Source: Streptomyces violaceusniger Tu 4113
GTDB taxonomy: Bacteria; Actinomycetota; Actinomycetes; Streptomycetales; Streptomycetaceae
Length of the DNA: 64,000 nt
Assembly: GCF_000147815.2 (NCBI RefSeq)
Contig: NC_015957.1
Span: 8,742,001-8,806,000 of the forward strand
Reading direction: 5' to 3'
Part shown: piece after piece, positions 50,053-57,226 of the stretch
Layout of the letters: the number at the start of each line of letters is the position of its first letter
Position numbering within the stretch: position 1 is the stretch's first letter
Position numbers and translations under genes: made by a program
The notes under the pieces: generated by a model
The model's input: the letters and a program-made list of their open reading frames with translations, nothing else
What the model was told of the DNA's origin: nothing
Database searches by the model: none

Positions 50053-51555
50053 TCAGCCTCCGTTGTACTGCCAGCTGCTGCCGGTGCCGCGGTACTCCGA
50101 AACCGGGATCGGGTCGACGCCTTCTCGCATGCGGGCCCGGTACAGCAGGCCGTGCAGGTGGTCGACCTCGTGGGCGACGAGCCGCGCCATGCCCCGCTCG
50201 AAGATGGTGATGCGCTGCTGGCCGTCGATGTCCTGATGCTCGACGCTGATCGCCAGCGGGCGGGGCACCTTGCCGCGCACGTCGAAGAACGACAGGCACC
50301 CCTCGTACTGCTCGTCAGCCTCGGGGGATTCCTCGACAATCCGGGGGTTGAGCAGCGTCAGCGTCTCGCCTTCGGGGGTGCGGACGATCGCGGCGGCCCG
50401 GTCGATGCCGATCTGAGGGGCGGCTACCCCCATGCCCTTGCCGAAGACGTGCACGGTGGCGGCGCGTTCGGCTGCCGAGATGAGCTCGGCGACGACGCGG
50501 CGTGCGTCCTCGGCTTCGTCGGGCAGGGCGAATGGGCGGGCGGTCTTGGTCAGGATGGGGTCACCTTCCTGGACCATGCCGATGTCGCGCATCCTCTCGC
50601 TGGCTGTGGCGGTCATGGCCTGCTTGGTCTCCTTGGTCCTTGGGTCGTTGCGGAACTTCCATTCGAGCCGATAGCGGGCGTGCAGGGGCGGATCCTCGGT
50701 ACTCCACGCGAAGACGCGCCGCCCGTCCTCCTCCGTCTGCCGTATGGCTGTTCGGAACGGGAGGGCCGCGGCGGTCATCGTGGTCTCGGTGCCCCACACC
50801 ACGGGGTCAAGGGCGGCCGGGAAGTCGAGGCGCACCGAGAGCCGCTGTGTCGGCAGCCGTACCGCGCGCTGAAACCAACTGCCCCACTTGTCGTCGCCGA
50901 CGGTATAGCTGTACTCCAGCCAGACAGACTCGCCCGGATAGAGCGGGTAGCGGCCGTGCTCGTTCTCGAACAACAGCCAGAGTTCCTTGAACGCGTCGCG
51001 GTCGTGCTGGACGCGCCAGCCGATCGGCTCACCGCTGACGCTGGCACTCAGGTTGATCTCTTCCCAGGTGAGCGGGTTCTCGCGGTAGTGCTGGTTCGAT
51101 CGTTCCGGGTTGCCCGGGTAGCGGTCGACGGACACGCGGACGAGGTAGCGGGTCACCGGGTCCGGGCTGTCGTTGTAGAGGCGCCGGCGCTGGGTGGCCC
51201 GGTAGGTGTGCCCGTCGTAGTACAGCGAGGTGTCTTCGTGCTCGACGGTGAGGTTGGCCGCGTGGGGCTCGCCTGCCGAGCCGTCGGCGGGCTGGTGGTG
51301 CGTCACCGGGTCTCGGCGGTGATGGGTCTCGAGGTCGGCGAAGGCCCGGCGGATGGCGCCCCCGGCTCGGAGCGCCGTGTCCGCCGCGTCAGCGAAGGCT
51401 GCAGAGGGCCGCTGCTGGCCGCTCTCCACCTTGGACACGTAGGAGGGCGTGTATCCGACCGGCTTGGCCAGGGCGGACTGTGACACCCCTCGGACGTCGC
51501 GCCAGCGCTTCAGCTCCGCGATGAAGCCTTCGGCCGGGTGCTGATCGGTGGGCAT
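50053..51555 (-). CDS. XRE helix-turn-helix / peptide deformylase fusion protein
   Basis: This 500-residue protein has three parts. Residues 8-60 are an XRE helix-turn-helix (GVSQSALAKPVGYTPSYVSK, VESGQQRPSAAF). Residues about 100-320 are a strand-rich, aromatic domain without a recognised family. Residues about 335-490 are a peptide deformylase domain with all three motifs: GKGMGVAAPQIG, EGCLSFF and the metal site HEVDHLHG. ATG 51555 follows GGGAGT. HTH plus HExxH fusions usually act as ligand- or damage-triggered regulators; using a deformylase fold for this is unusual. Whether it deformylates Met or cleaves a partner is unknown. Confidence 0.87.
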   Translation of the reverse strand: MPTDQHPAEGFIAELKRWRDVRGVSQSALAKPVGYTPSYVSKVESGQQRPSAAFADAADTALRAGGAIRRAFADLETHHRRDPVTHHQPADGSAGEPHAANLTVEHEDTSLYYDGHTYRATQRRRLYNDSPDPVTRYLVRVSVDRYPGNPERSNQHYRENPLTWEEINLSASVSGEPIGWRVQHDRDAFKELWLLFENEHGRYPLYPGESVWLEYSYTVGDDKWGSWFQRAVRLPTQRLSVRLDFPAALDPVVWGTETTMTAAALPFRTAIRQTEEDGRRVFAWSTEDPPLHARYRLEWKFRNDPRTKETKQAMTATASERMRDIGMVQEGDPILTKTARPFALPDEAEDARRVVAELISAAERAATVHVFGKGMGVAAPQIGIDRAAAIVRTPEGETLTLLNPRIVEESPEADEQYEGCLSFFDVRGKVPRPLAISVEHQDIDGQQRITIFERGMARLVAHEVDHLHGLLYRARMREGVDPIPVSEYRGTGSSWQYNGG

Positions 51556-51687
51556 CGTGCGACTCCCGCCTGTGAATACGAATGAGCTGTGAGTGAGCGG
51601 CTCTCATCATGTCGGCACACCCCTGCACGGCGCTTTCCTCGAATGGATCAGTTCCAGCGATCAGGAACGGAGGGCGCCGTGCGTGCA

Positions 51688-51933
51688 TCACGACGGCTCG
51701 CGATCCGGGGTCGGAGTCGACCAAGGGCCAGCAGCTGGCCGGTCGGGCATCTTGGCGCCCGGTCGTCGCATGTACCAGCGCATGAACTCGCGGAGGACTT
51801 GCGCACGTGGGCTACGCCCCGCCTCGGGATGGGCGGCGCGAGCGGCATCACCGAACGGGAACCACTCGTCGTCAGGGGCTCGGAATCTGCGTGGCGTGTC
51901 GTACTTGTTGTCGTCAGTGGTCTCGGGCGTCAT
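51688..51933 (-). CDS. Small hypothetical protein
   Basis: This 81-residue protein is read from ATG 51933 (MTPETTDDNKYDTPRRFRAP). It continues DDEWFPFGDAARAAHPEAGR and SPRAQVLREFMRWYMRRPGA, a sequence that looks like a short DNA-binding or accessory protein. An upstream GTG at 51984 would extend it through the TTGTGGCCACAA palindrome, so the shorter form is preferred. It is co-oriented with the deformylase fusion and may be its operon partner. Confidence 0.6.
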   Translation of the reverse strand: MTPETTDDNKYDTPRRFRAPDDEWFPFGDAARAAHPEAGRSPRAQVLREFMRWYMRRPGAKMPDRPAAGPWSTPTPDREPS

Positions 51934-51950
51934 GCCCTGAGGATACTGAC

Positions 51951-52058
51951 TTGTGGCCACAACCAGCAATGTTCGGTCAGCCACTCTCGTTGCTACAAGA
52001 TTCTTTGCCGCATGACTTGCGCTGTAGCAACAAGCAGGTCTAGCTTCGTTGCTACAAG
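51951..52058. promoter_or_regulatory. Operator cluster in a divergent promoter region
   Basis: It comprises a perfect 12-bp palindrome TTGTGGCCACAA (51951-51962), two direct copies of CGTTGCTACAAG (51988-51999 and 52047-52058) and one inverted copy of the same core (TGTAGCAAC, 52023-52031). The sites lie between the leftward 81-residue gene and the rightward DUF6907-type operon. The density suggests a multi-site switch, possibly run by the XRE-deformylase protein. Confidence 0.7.
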
Positions 52059-52130
52059 GCGGCCCCCGCTGGTGCTACCAACACCAAACGAGGGCCTAGG
52101 TCAGACCCTTCTGTCACAAGGAGTCCAACC

Positions 52131-52619
52131 GTGAGCTCTACCGTACCCAACCACCTCAGCCAGGTCACTGCCGCGAAGGTGCGTGCCGCACTGCCGGGCA
52201 TCCCCCAGCAGCCGGCCCGCGAAGCGGCCGACCGGAGCGACGCTCCGACCCTGAGCCCGGCGCTCGTCCAGGGCCAGACGATCTACATCGAGTGCCCCGA
52301 CTACTGCCAGGCCGACCACATGGCCGAGGACATCGCGTTCATCGGCGACATCGACCACGGCACCATGCCCGTGGTCCTGGCCGTTCCGACGTACTCGGGT
52401 GAGGTCGAGAAGGTCCTGGATGCCCGGCTCATGACCGTTGACCACTCCGGGGAGTGCCGCACGGTGTTCGCGCTGGATGGCATGGGTGATGGCGAGAGCG
52501 CGGAGCTGGACGGCACGCAGGCGCTGGCGTTCCTCGACCAGTACATGGCGCACGGCGAGAAGCTGAAGAGCCTCGTGCAGCAGCTGATCGCCATCGAGGC
52601 CGCCGAGGGTGCCCGGTGA
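52131..52619 (+). CDS. DUF6907-like protein
   Basis: This 162-residue protein starts at GTG 52131 after AAGGAG. It contains IYIECPDYCQADHMAEDIAF, where a Cys-x3-Cys-x2-His pattern precedes a conserved acidic patch, as in the small DUF6907 proteins common in Streptomyces elements (family name from memory). It is first of a five-gene string in which each stop overlaps the next start. Confidence 0.65.
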   Translation: MSSTVPNHLSQVTAAKVRAALPGIPQQPAREAADRSDAPTLSPALVQGQTIYIECPDYCQADHMAEDIAFIGDIDHGTMPVVLAVPTYSGEVEKVLDARLMTVDHSGECRTVFALDGMGDGESAELDGTQALAFLDQYMAHGEKLKSLVQQLIAIEAAEGAR

Positions 52620-52930
52620 ATCCGCATGGGAGGGCCGTGGAGTCGGCCAAGGCGGCGTTGGAGGACGCCGAGCTGCTCGACATGGGGGATGACCGGGCTG
52701 TTGCTCAGATGGTGGGCAGGCTTGAGGTCGTCGTGAGGTCGCTGCTCGGCCTGGTCGAGGCGCAGCCGAAGTCGGCCCGCCTGAAGGTCCAGCACGACGA
52801 GGAGTTCCTCAACCTCGCCCGTGCGGCCCGCATGGAGATCCACGCGGCCATGGGCAGCCTCAGGCGGCTGGACGCGTTCGAGCAGGCACTGACCGGCATG
52901 GTCGAGTCGAAGAACGGGGGCCAGGGATGA
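52616..52930 (+). CDS. Phage hypothetical helical protein
   Basis: This 104-residue helical protein (GTG 52616) contains AVESAKAALEDAELLDMGDD and AARMEIHAAMGSLRRLDAFE. No family recognised. Four-base overlaps at both ends indicate coupled translation. Confidence 0.6.
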   Translation: MNPHGRAVESAKAALEDAELLDMGDDRAVAQMVGRLEVVVRSLLGLVEAQPKSARLKVQHDEEFLNLARAARMEIHAAMGSLRRLDAFEQALTGMVESKNGGQG

Positions 52931-53130
52931 GTACCCCCGACAAGACCCCGGTGGCGCTGGATGCGGATGCGGTCGACCTGGTCGTGCAGATCCTCGCCGA
53001 CGTGCTGAAGGCCGAGGAGAACGGCACCTACGTGCGGCACACCTACCGCCGCATCGGGGAGCTGGAGCGCGGCATCTCCACGGCCCTGACGGTCATCACC
53101 CACCTCGGCCGGCCGGAGGTCGAGCGGTGA
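52927..53130 (+). CDS. Phage hypothetical protein
   Basis: This 67-residue helical protein (ATG 52927) contains VDLVVQILADVLKAEENGTY. It overlaps both neighbours by four bases. No function is apparent. Confidence 0.6.
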   Translation: MSTPDKTPVALDADAVDLVVQILADVLKAEENGTYVRHTYRRIGELERGISTALTVITHLGRPEVER

Positions 53131-53330
53131 GCGGCACGGCTACGACGGTGCGGCGCCCGACCGAGGGGGCGGCCATGGCGGGCGGCAAGTACGCCCGCCC
53201 CTTGCCCCCGCTGCCCACCCTGTTCGAGGGCCTGAAGACCGCCCGGGCCATGCACGACCGCTACGGCGTCCGCCTCTTCCAGGCAGCCATCCAGCGGTCC
53301 GTGGGCCGGACGATGGGCGGTGCCCGGTGA
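53127..53330 (+). CDS. Phage hypothetical protein
   Basis: This 67-residue basic protein (GTG 53127) has a Gly/Pro-rich start (GGKYARPLPPLPTLFEGL) and a basic helix (RYGVRLFQAAIQRSVGR). It is coupled to the HNH gene by overlap. No function is apparent. Confidence 0.58.
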   Translation: MSGTATTVRRPTEGAAMAGGKYARPLPPLPTLFEGLKTARAMHDRYGVRLFQAAIQRSVGRTMGGAR

Positions 53331-53641
53331 GCGGGGCGCGGCGGCATCCGGTGACCGGCAAGAAGGACTGGCTGCACAGCAAGGCACGGGCGATGGTCCG
53401 CGTCTACGTCGCCGAGCGGGACGGGGCCCGCTGCCACTACTGCCGGACCCCGTTCCCCGAGGATCTGGTCGGGGCGACGCTCGACCACTACGTCCCGTAC
53501 AGCCTGTGGCCGATGAGCAAGCCACGGAACCTCGTGCTCGCCTGCGCCCCGTGCAACAACGCCAAGGCCGATGCGCTGCCGCTGACGCTGGCGTGGCTGC
53601 TGCTGACCGCCGACCAAGCCCTGTACGCCCCCGCGGCCTGA
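53327..53641 (+). CDS. HNH endonuclease
   Basis: This 104-residue nuclease has the zinc-type HNH layout: RCHYCRTPFPED, LDHYVPYSLWPMSKPRNLVL and ACAPCNNAKADALP. Residues LDH and the N of CNNAK form the catalytic set. In prophages such enzymes help DNA processing or act as homing nucleases. It is last of the overlapping five-gene string. Confidence 0.88.
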   Translation: MSGARRHPVTGKKDWLHSKARAMVRVYVAERDGARCHYCRTPFPEDLVGATLDHYVPYSLWPMSKPRNLVLACAPCNNAKADALPLTLAWLLLTADQALYAPAA

Positions 53642-53711
53642 CGGTTACCCGATCCGCCCGACCTTGCACTCCGGGCGGTGAGGGGGGCTTTCAGACCCCA
53701 CCGCCGACTGG

Positions 53712-53747
53712 CGGGCCCGCCCCCGGGGCCTAGCGGGGACGGTACCG
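53712..53747. repeat. Bipartite GC motif, copy 1
   Basis: CGGGCCCGCCCCCG and CGGGGACGGTACCG are separated by 8 bp; the pair recurs at 56191-56225 with a 7-bp spacer. CCCCG and CGGGG can pair across the spacer. It lies in the 185-bp gap after the HNH gene and may be a processing or termination structure. Confidence 0.6.
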
Positions 53748-53826
53748 CCAGCCGACAACCTCTAGCCCCGCCCCAGGGAGGCACCCCCGGGGCGGGCCGG
53801 AACCACCTCTGCTGAGGAGAGGAACC

Positions 53827-54156
53827 ATGAGCATCATCCTCGAAAAGCCCGCTCTGAGCGAGCCGGGCATGGTCCATATCAACGTGCCGGTGCCGGTCAA
53901 CCGCGACATGCTCGCCTATGCCCTCGCCGACACCGACGACGGCAGCTGGGGCCCCCTGGACGGCTTGCCGGTGGAGTTCATCCGCGACTACGTCGGGGTG
54001 ACCCTCGCGGGCCGCGGGATGCTGATGCTGGATCAGTACTCGCATCTGGTGTGGCGGGACACCGAGTGTGATCCGTCCCTGCGGGCCTACGTCGAGTCGG
54101 CGTTCCGGGCCATCGACCGCGCCTACCCCGAGCTGGCCCCGGCGGTGACGGCATGA
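53827..54156 (+). CDS. Phage hypothetical protein
   Basis: This 109-residue protein (ATG 53827 after GAGGAGAGG) is alpha/beta in character, with VHINVPVPVNRDMLAYALAD and LDQYSHLVWRDTECDPSLRA. No family recognised. It starts the second overlapping string of four genes. Confidence 0.62.
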   Translation: MSIILEKPALSEPGMVHINVPVPVNRDMLAYALADTDDGSWGPLDGLPVEFIRDYVGVTLAGRGMLMLDQYSHLVWRDTECDPSLRAYVESAFRAIDRAYPELAPAVTA

Positions 54157-54398
54157 GCTGGCAGGAGAAGGTCCCGAACCCGGAGCGGTACGCCCCGGGT
54201 AGCCCTTGGTCCACGCACGAATGGGGCGACGACCCGTTCTGGGGCGACTCGTGCTCGTTCTGCGTGACGTGCGGAACGCCCTCGTTCAAGGACGAGGCGC
54301 ACGAGCCCTGCCAGGGCCCCGGCGCGGCGGCGAACCACTCGATGCCCTCCGCTGTCCTCGTCCGCCCCAAGGCTGGGATGCGGGCGGTGACGGCATGA
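54153..54398 (+). CDS. Small CxxC protein
   Basis: This 81-residue protein (ATG 54153, overlapping ATGA) has a cysteine cluster in DSCSFCVTCGTPSFKDEAHE followed by PCQGP, which could bind one zinc. No family recognised. Confidence 0.6.
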   Translation: MSWQEKVPNPERYAPGSPWSTHEWGDDPFWGDSCSFCVTCGTPSFKDEAHEPCQGPGAAANHSMPSAVLVRPKAGMRAVTA

Positions 54399-54823
54399 GC
54401 GGCATTCTGATCGACGAGTGGACGAGCCGCACGGCGTCCATGCTGCAGGCCGCCCTGCGCATGACGAACGACCGGTTCGCCGAGCACCTCGGCGTCTCCG
54501 TCCGCACGGTCTCCCGGTGGAACGTACAGCCCGACTTGGTGCTGAAGAAGGAGACGCAGGAGATCCTCGAGACCGCTTACGAGCGGGCTCCCGAGAAGGC
54601 GCGCGCCCGGTTCGCGTTGAACTTCCCGCCCCCGGTCGAGCCCCCGCCGCCCCCCGCCTCGGTGCCCAACGTGGTCGTGGAGCTGGCCGTTCTGCAGACC
54701 CGCATGGAGCAGCTGCAGACCCAGCTCGACCAGCTCGCCGCGGCGCAGCGGGAGATGACGCTGCTGCGGGTCCGCATGGAGAGCCTGTCCCGGCTGGCTG
54801 AGGTAACGGGAGGCGCGTCGTGA
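54395..54823 (+). CDS. HTH / coiled-coil protein, tandem paralogue 1
   Basis: This 142-residue protein has an N-terminal helix-turn-helix (ALRMTNDRFAEHLGVSVRTV, SRWN), a Pro-rich linker and a C-terminal coiled coil (LQTRMEQLQTQLDQLAAAQR). It overlaps its paralogue by four bases. The pair could form a heteromeric DNA-binding complex. Confidence 0.72.
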   Translation: MSGILIDEWTSRTASMLQAALRMTNDRFAEHLGVSVRTVSRWNVQPDLVLKKETQEILETAYERAPEKARARFALNFPPPVEPPPPPASVPNVVVELAVLQTRMEQLQTQLDQLAAAQREMTLLRVRMESLSRLAEVTGGAS

Positions 54824-55194
54824 GTGGCGTGGTCATCGATCAGTGGACGGGGCGCACGGCCAGCCTCTTGCAGGCCGCGTTCCGCATGACGAACGAGGGC
54901 TTCGCGGAGTACCTGGGGGTGGCCGTTCGCACGGTTGCCGCCTGGAACGTGGGCCCGCACATCAAGCCGCGGTCGGAGATGCAGCGGCTGCTCGACACCG
55001 CCTACGAGAAGGCGGACGAGACGACGCGGTCGCGGTTCGCGCGGAACTTCGCTCCGGTCGAGCAGCCGGCCCCGGCGATGTCGAAGGAAGCCGATCGGAT
55101 CGTGTCGGCGATGGCTGGCGAGATGACCATGCTGCAGGCCCGCGTGGACGTTCTGCAGCAGCAGGTGGCCCGGCTGTCGCGGGCTGTGTCGTAG
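54820..55194 (+). CDS. HTH / coiled-coil protein, tandem paralogue 2
   Basis: This 124-residue protein aligns with its neighbour along its length: GVVIDQWTGRTASLLQAAFR against GILIDEWTSRTASMLQAALR, then MTNEGFAEYLGVAVRTVAAW. The linker is shorter and the C-terminal coiled coil retained (MTMLQARVDVLQQQVARLSR). Recognition-helix residues differ, so the two may bind different sites. Confidence 0.72.
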   Translation: MSGVVIDQWTGRTASLLQAAFRMTNEGFAEYLGVAVRTVAAWNVGPHIKPRSEMQRLLDTAYEKADETTRSRFARNFAPVEQPAPAMSKEADRIVSAMAGEMTMLQARVDVLQQQVARLSRAVS

Positions 55195-55607
55195 CAGGTC
55201 GCATCCCAACGACCCCTCTGCTTCGCGGGGTGGTCCGGACCCTCCTTCCATGGGGCCCGGCACACCCCGGAGCGGGGTGCATCACCGCCCCGCGAGAGGG
55301 CCGTTGGGAGGGTCGTTGTTGCAGCGCGAATCCCTAATGCCCCCCCGTCTGCGAGAGGGGTCCGCGAGGCCCGCATCGCGGCAGCGTGCTACCGATCTAT
55401 CCCCTCGTTCCGGGGGCCCGTGGGAGGGCCCGGAACCGTTGACGGTAAAGGGCTCCGACACCCTCACGGCCCTTGGGGGGAAAGGGCCGCAGCCGTCCCG
55501 GGAACGACGGCTCAACCAGCCTCGGCGACCACGCCGTGAGGGCGCCGCATCGACCGCGGCCCGAGGCACGCACCACCCACCCGACACCACCCATCGAAGG
55601 GACACCC
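55195..55607. other. Non-coding stretch with several GC-rich inverted repeats
   Basis: No gene is supported in these 413 bp. Short complementary pairs occur throughout: CCAACGACCC near 55206 against GGGTCGTTG near 55311, GGGCCCGTG/GGGCCC near 55422, and GGCCCTT/AAGGGCC near 55470-55488. It could contain a structured leader or a small RNA for the following gene. Confidence 0.4.
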
Positions 55608-55895
55608 ATGACCGACACCCAGACCCCCGCCCCTGCCGTCACCGCCGAGCAGTCCACCAACTGGCCGACCGCCGCCTTCCAGCTCGCCCGGGTCGAGATC
55701 TGCGCCGGCTATCAGCTCGCCGTGGTCGACACCACCCCCACCGCCGGGCATCTGGACGCCGCGCTGCGGCACCTGCGGGCCGCCGCCGACAGCGTCGGCA
55801 AGGAGGACACGGCCCGCATCCTGAGTGCTCTCCGCGCGGTCAACAAGGAGCTGTACCGCATCGCCCGCGGAGTCGGGCACAACACCGTGATCTGA
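55608..55895 (+). CDS. Phage hypothetical protein
   Basis: This 95-residue helical protein is read from ATG 55608 (GAAGGGA upstream), with NWPTAAFQLARVEICAGYQL and LRHLRAAADSVGKEDTARIL. The longer frame from 55473 is rejected because it lacks a ribosome site. No family recognised. Confidence 0.6.
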   Translation: MTDTQTPAPAVTAEQSTNWPTAAFQLARVEICAGYQLAVVDTTPTAGHLDAALRHLRAAADSVGKEDTARILSALRAVNKELYRIARGVGHNTVI

Positions 55896-55909
55896 CCCGG
55901 CCCTTCCGT

Positions 55910-55932
55910 CCCCCACGGGGAGCCCGTGGGGG
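55910..55932. terminator. Hairpin after the 95-residue ORF
   Basis: CCCCCACGGG and CCCGTGGGGG form a perfect 10-bp stem with a GAG loop, 15 bp after the stop. It has no T run and lies just upstream of another small ORF, so it may act as an attenuator. Confidence 0.55.
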
Positions 55933-55973
55933 AGCGGTGGGGCCGGACAGTCCGACCCGGGATGGAGAGCACC

Positions 55974-56165
55974 GTGAAGAACCCGTTCAAGCGCACCTCG
56001 ACCGAGGATGTCGCCGACGTCTGCGAGAGGGCCGCCAGCGGCACCGACGACCCGGAGACGGCCGAGCAGTACCGGCTCGGCGCCCAGCTGGCGCAGCAGG
56101 GCCTGGTGCCCCCGCACATCAAGGGATCCACCGCCGGCGGCAAGAAGTCCCGCCGCCGAGGCTGA
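55974..56165 (+). CDS. Small basic hypothetical protein
   Basis: This 63-residue protein is read from GTG 55974 with GGAGAG four bases upstream (VKNPFKRTSTEDVADVCERA). It ends in a Lys/Arg-rich tail (GGKKSRRRG). ATG 55962 is an alternative start. No function is apparent. Confidence 0.5.
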   Translation: MKNPFKRTSTEDVADVCERAASGTDDPETAEQYRLGAQLAQQGLVPPHIKGSTAGGKKSRRRG

Positions 56166-56190
56166 CCTTGACCACCCAAGGGCCGCCGTT

Positions 56191-56225
56191 CGGGCCCGCC
56201 CCCGACTCCACCGGGGACGGTACCG
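56191..56225. repeat. Bipartite GC motif, copy 2
   Basis: This is the second copy of the CGGGCCCGCCCCCG / CGGGGACGGTACCG pair (see 53712-53747), here with a 7-bp spacer. It follows the stop of the small basic ORF by 25 bp, as copy 1 follows the HNH gene by about 70 bp. A role at transcript ends is plausible. Confidence 0.6.
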
Positions 56226-56255
56226 GCCGGCGGCCCTTCGGCGTGCTGGCGCGCG

Positions 56256-56282
56256 GACAGATGGTCAGGCTGACCACCTGTC
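56256..56282. promoter_or_regulatory. 27-bp dyad, near copy of the one after ssb
   Basis: GACAGATGGTCAG and CTGACCACCTGTC pair at 12 of 13 positions around one G. The inner 14 bases match the dyad at 48162-48188 apart from one arm base and the centre. Two such sites 8 kb apart in the prophage suggest a common binding protein. Confidence 0.62.
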
Positions 56283-56311
56283 GACGGCGCCCGCCTCGTG
56301 CGCGTCACCTC

Positions 56312-56326
56312 GTTTCTGTTAGAAAC
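56312..56326. promoter_or_regulatory. GTTTCT-GTT-AGAAAC dyad
   Basis: This is a perfect 6-bp inverted repeat with a 3-bp spacer. The arms resemble but do not equal the GTTTCC/GGAAAC repressor operators at 43.0 kb, and the spacer is shorter. It stands in an A/T-richer patch at the start of the non-coding region. Confidence 0.45.
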
Positions 56327-56442
56327 AAGGACTGTCCCGTGCGCGCACGTGCGCGCGTAGCACGCCGAACGTTCACCTGTCACGGGGCGAGTGAACGAGT
56401 GAATGAACGCCGCCAGGCAGCCCGGCAGGGACCCGGTACAGG

Positions 56443-56503
56443 CCCGGCGCGACCCCGGCAACTACCCGGCGCGACCCCGGCAACTGTTCCATCTGGAACA
56501 GTT
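56443..56503. repeat. Tandem 22-bp repeat followed by a 22-bp palindrome
   Basis: CCCGGCGCGACCCCGGCAAC plus T occurs at 56443-56463 and again at 56465-56485. The second copy runs into AACTGTTCCA-TC-TGGAACAGTT (56482-56503), a perfect 10-bp inverted repeat. Iteron-plus-dyad arrangements like this are typical of initiator or partition-protein sites. Confidence 0.65.
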
Positions 56504-57192
56504 CGCCGCCGGGTGCTCGCCGGGGTTCTGCCGGGTGCAAACCGGGCAGCCGCCGGGGTTCTGCCACCCGTCTAGACCCCGGCTATGGCCCGCCTGGGAC
56601 CCGTCTTGGGCCCGTCTACGAGCGAGCGGCCCACCATGATCTAGACGGGTCATAGTCGGCCGTTAGCCGGGCTGTAGACGGGTGACAAGACGGGGCATTC
56701 CGGGTGCTCAGGCCCCTGCTCAGCCCTGCTCAAAGCTGCTCCGTCGCAGGTCGCGCCTGCTCAAGGCGCTGCTCAGCGCCTGCTCAACCTCAGCTCTGAG
56801 CAGGGCTTGAGCAGGGGGTTGAGCAGGGCTGGCCTGCGGAAACGTCGCCTTGAGCAGGCTTGAGCAGGGGGATGATCAGGGCATTACGGTCACGGAATGG
56901 GGTGCTCGCGGGGTGCTCGGCCCTGCTCCGCTGCAGGTCGGAGGGTGCTCGGAGGGGTGCTCGCGGGGTGCTCGCCGATCTTGCCGAGCAGTGGCCGAGC
57001 AGGCACCGAGCAGGAAGACGCACCGCTGCGACCTGCAACCGAGCAGCAGGCTTGATCATCGAGCAGGGGCGAGAGCAGTAGGTTCATGCCGTTTTGCACC
57101 CCGGACGCCTACCCGGACAGAGGGTGGACACGACCCGGGCCATGTCCGGGCACTGTCCGGGTGACATACAGGGGCAAAGCCGGATCACGTCC

Positions 57193-57226
57193 GGGGTACT
57201 GTCCGGGGTGAAACGGACAGTACCCC
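57193..57226. promoter_or_regulatory. Strong hairpin with 13-bp perfect arms
   Basis: GGGGTACTGTCCG and CGGACAGTACCCC are perfect inverted arms with the loop GGGTGAAA. The word GTCCGGG recurs at about 57125, 57136 and 57190, so the hairpin is the centre of another word array. It lies 128 bp before the HTH gene. Confidence 0.7.

Noticed and set aside
56701..57080. CRISPR-like repeat array
   Set aside because: Repeat words are only 5-8 bp, occur in alternating orientation blocks and have irregular spacing; there are no uniform spacers and no cas genes.
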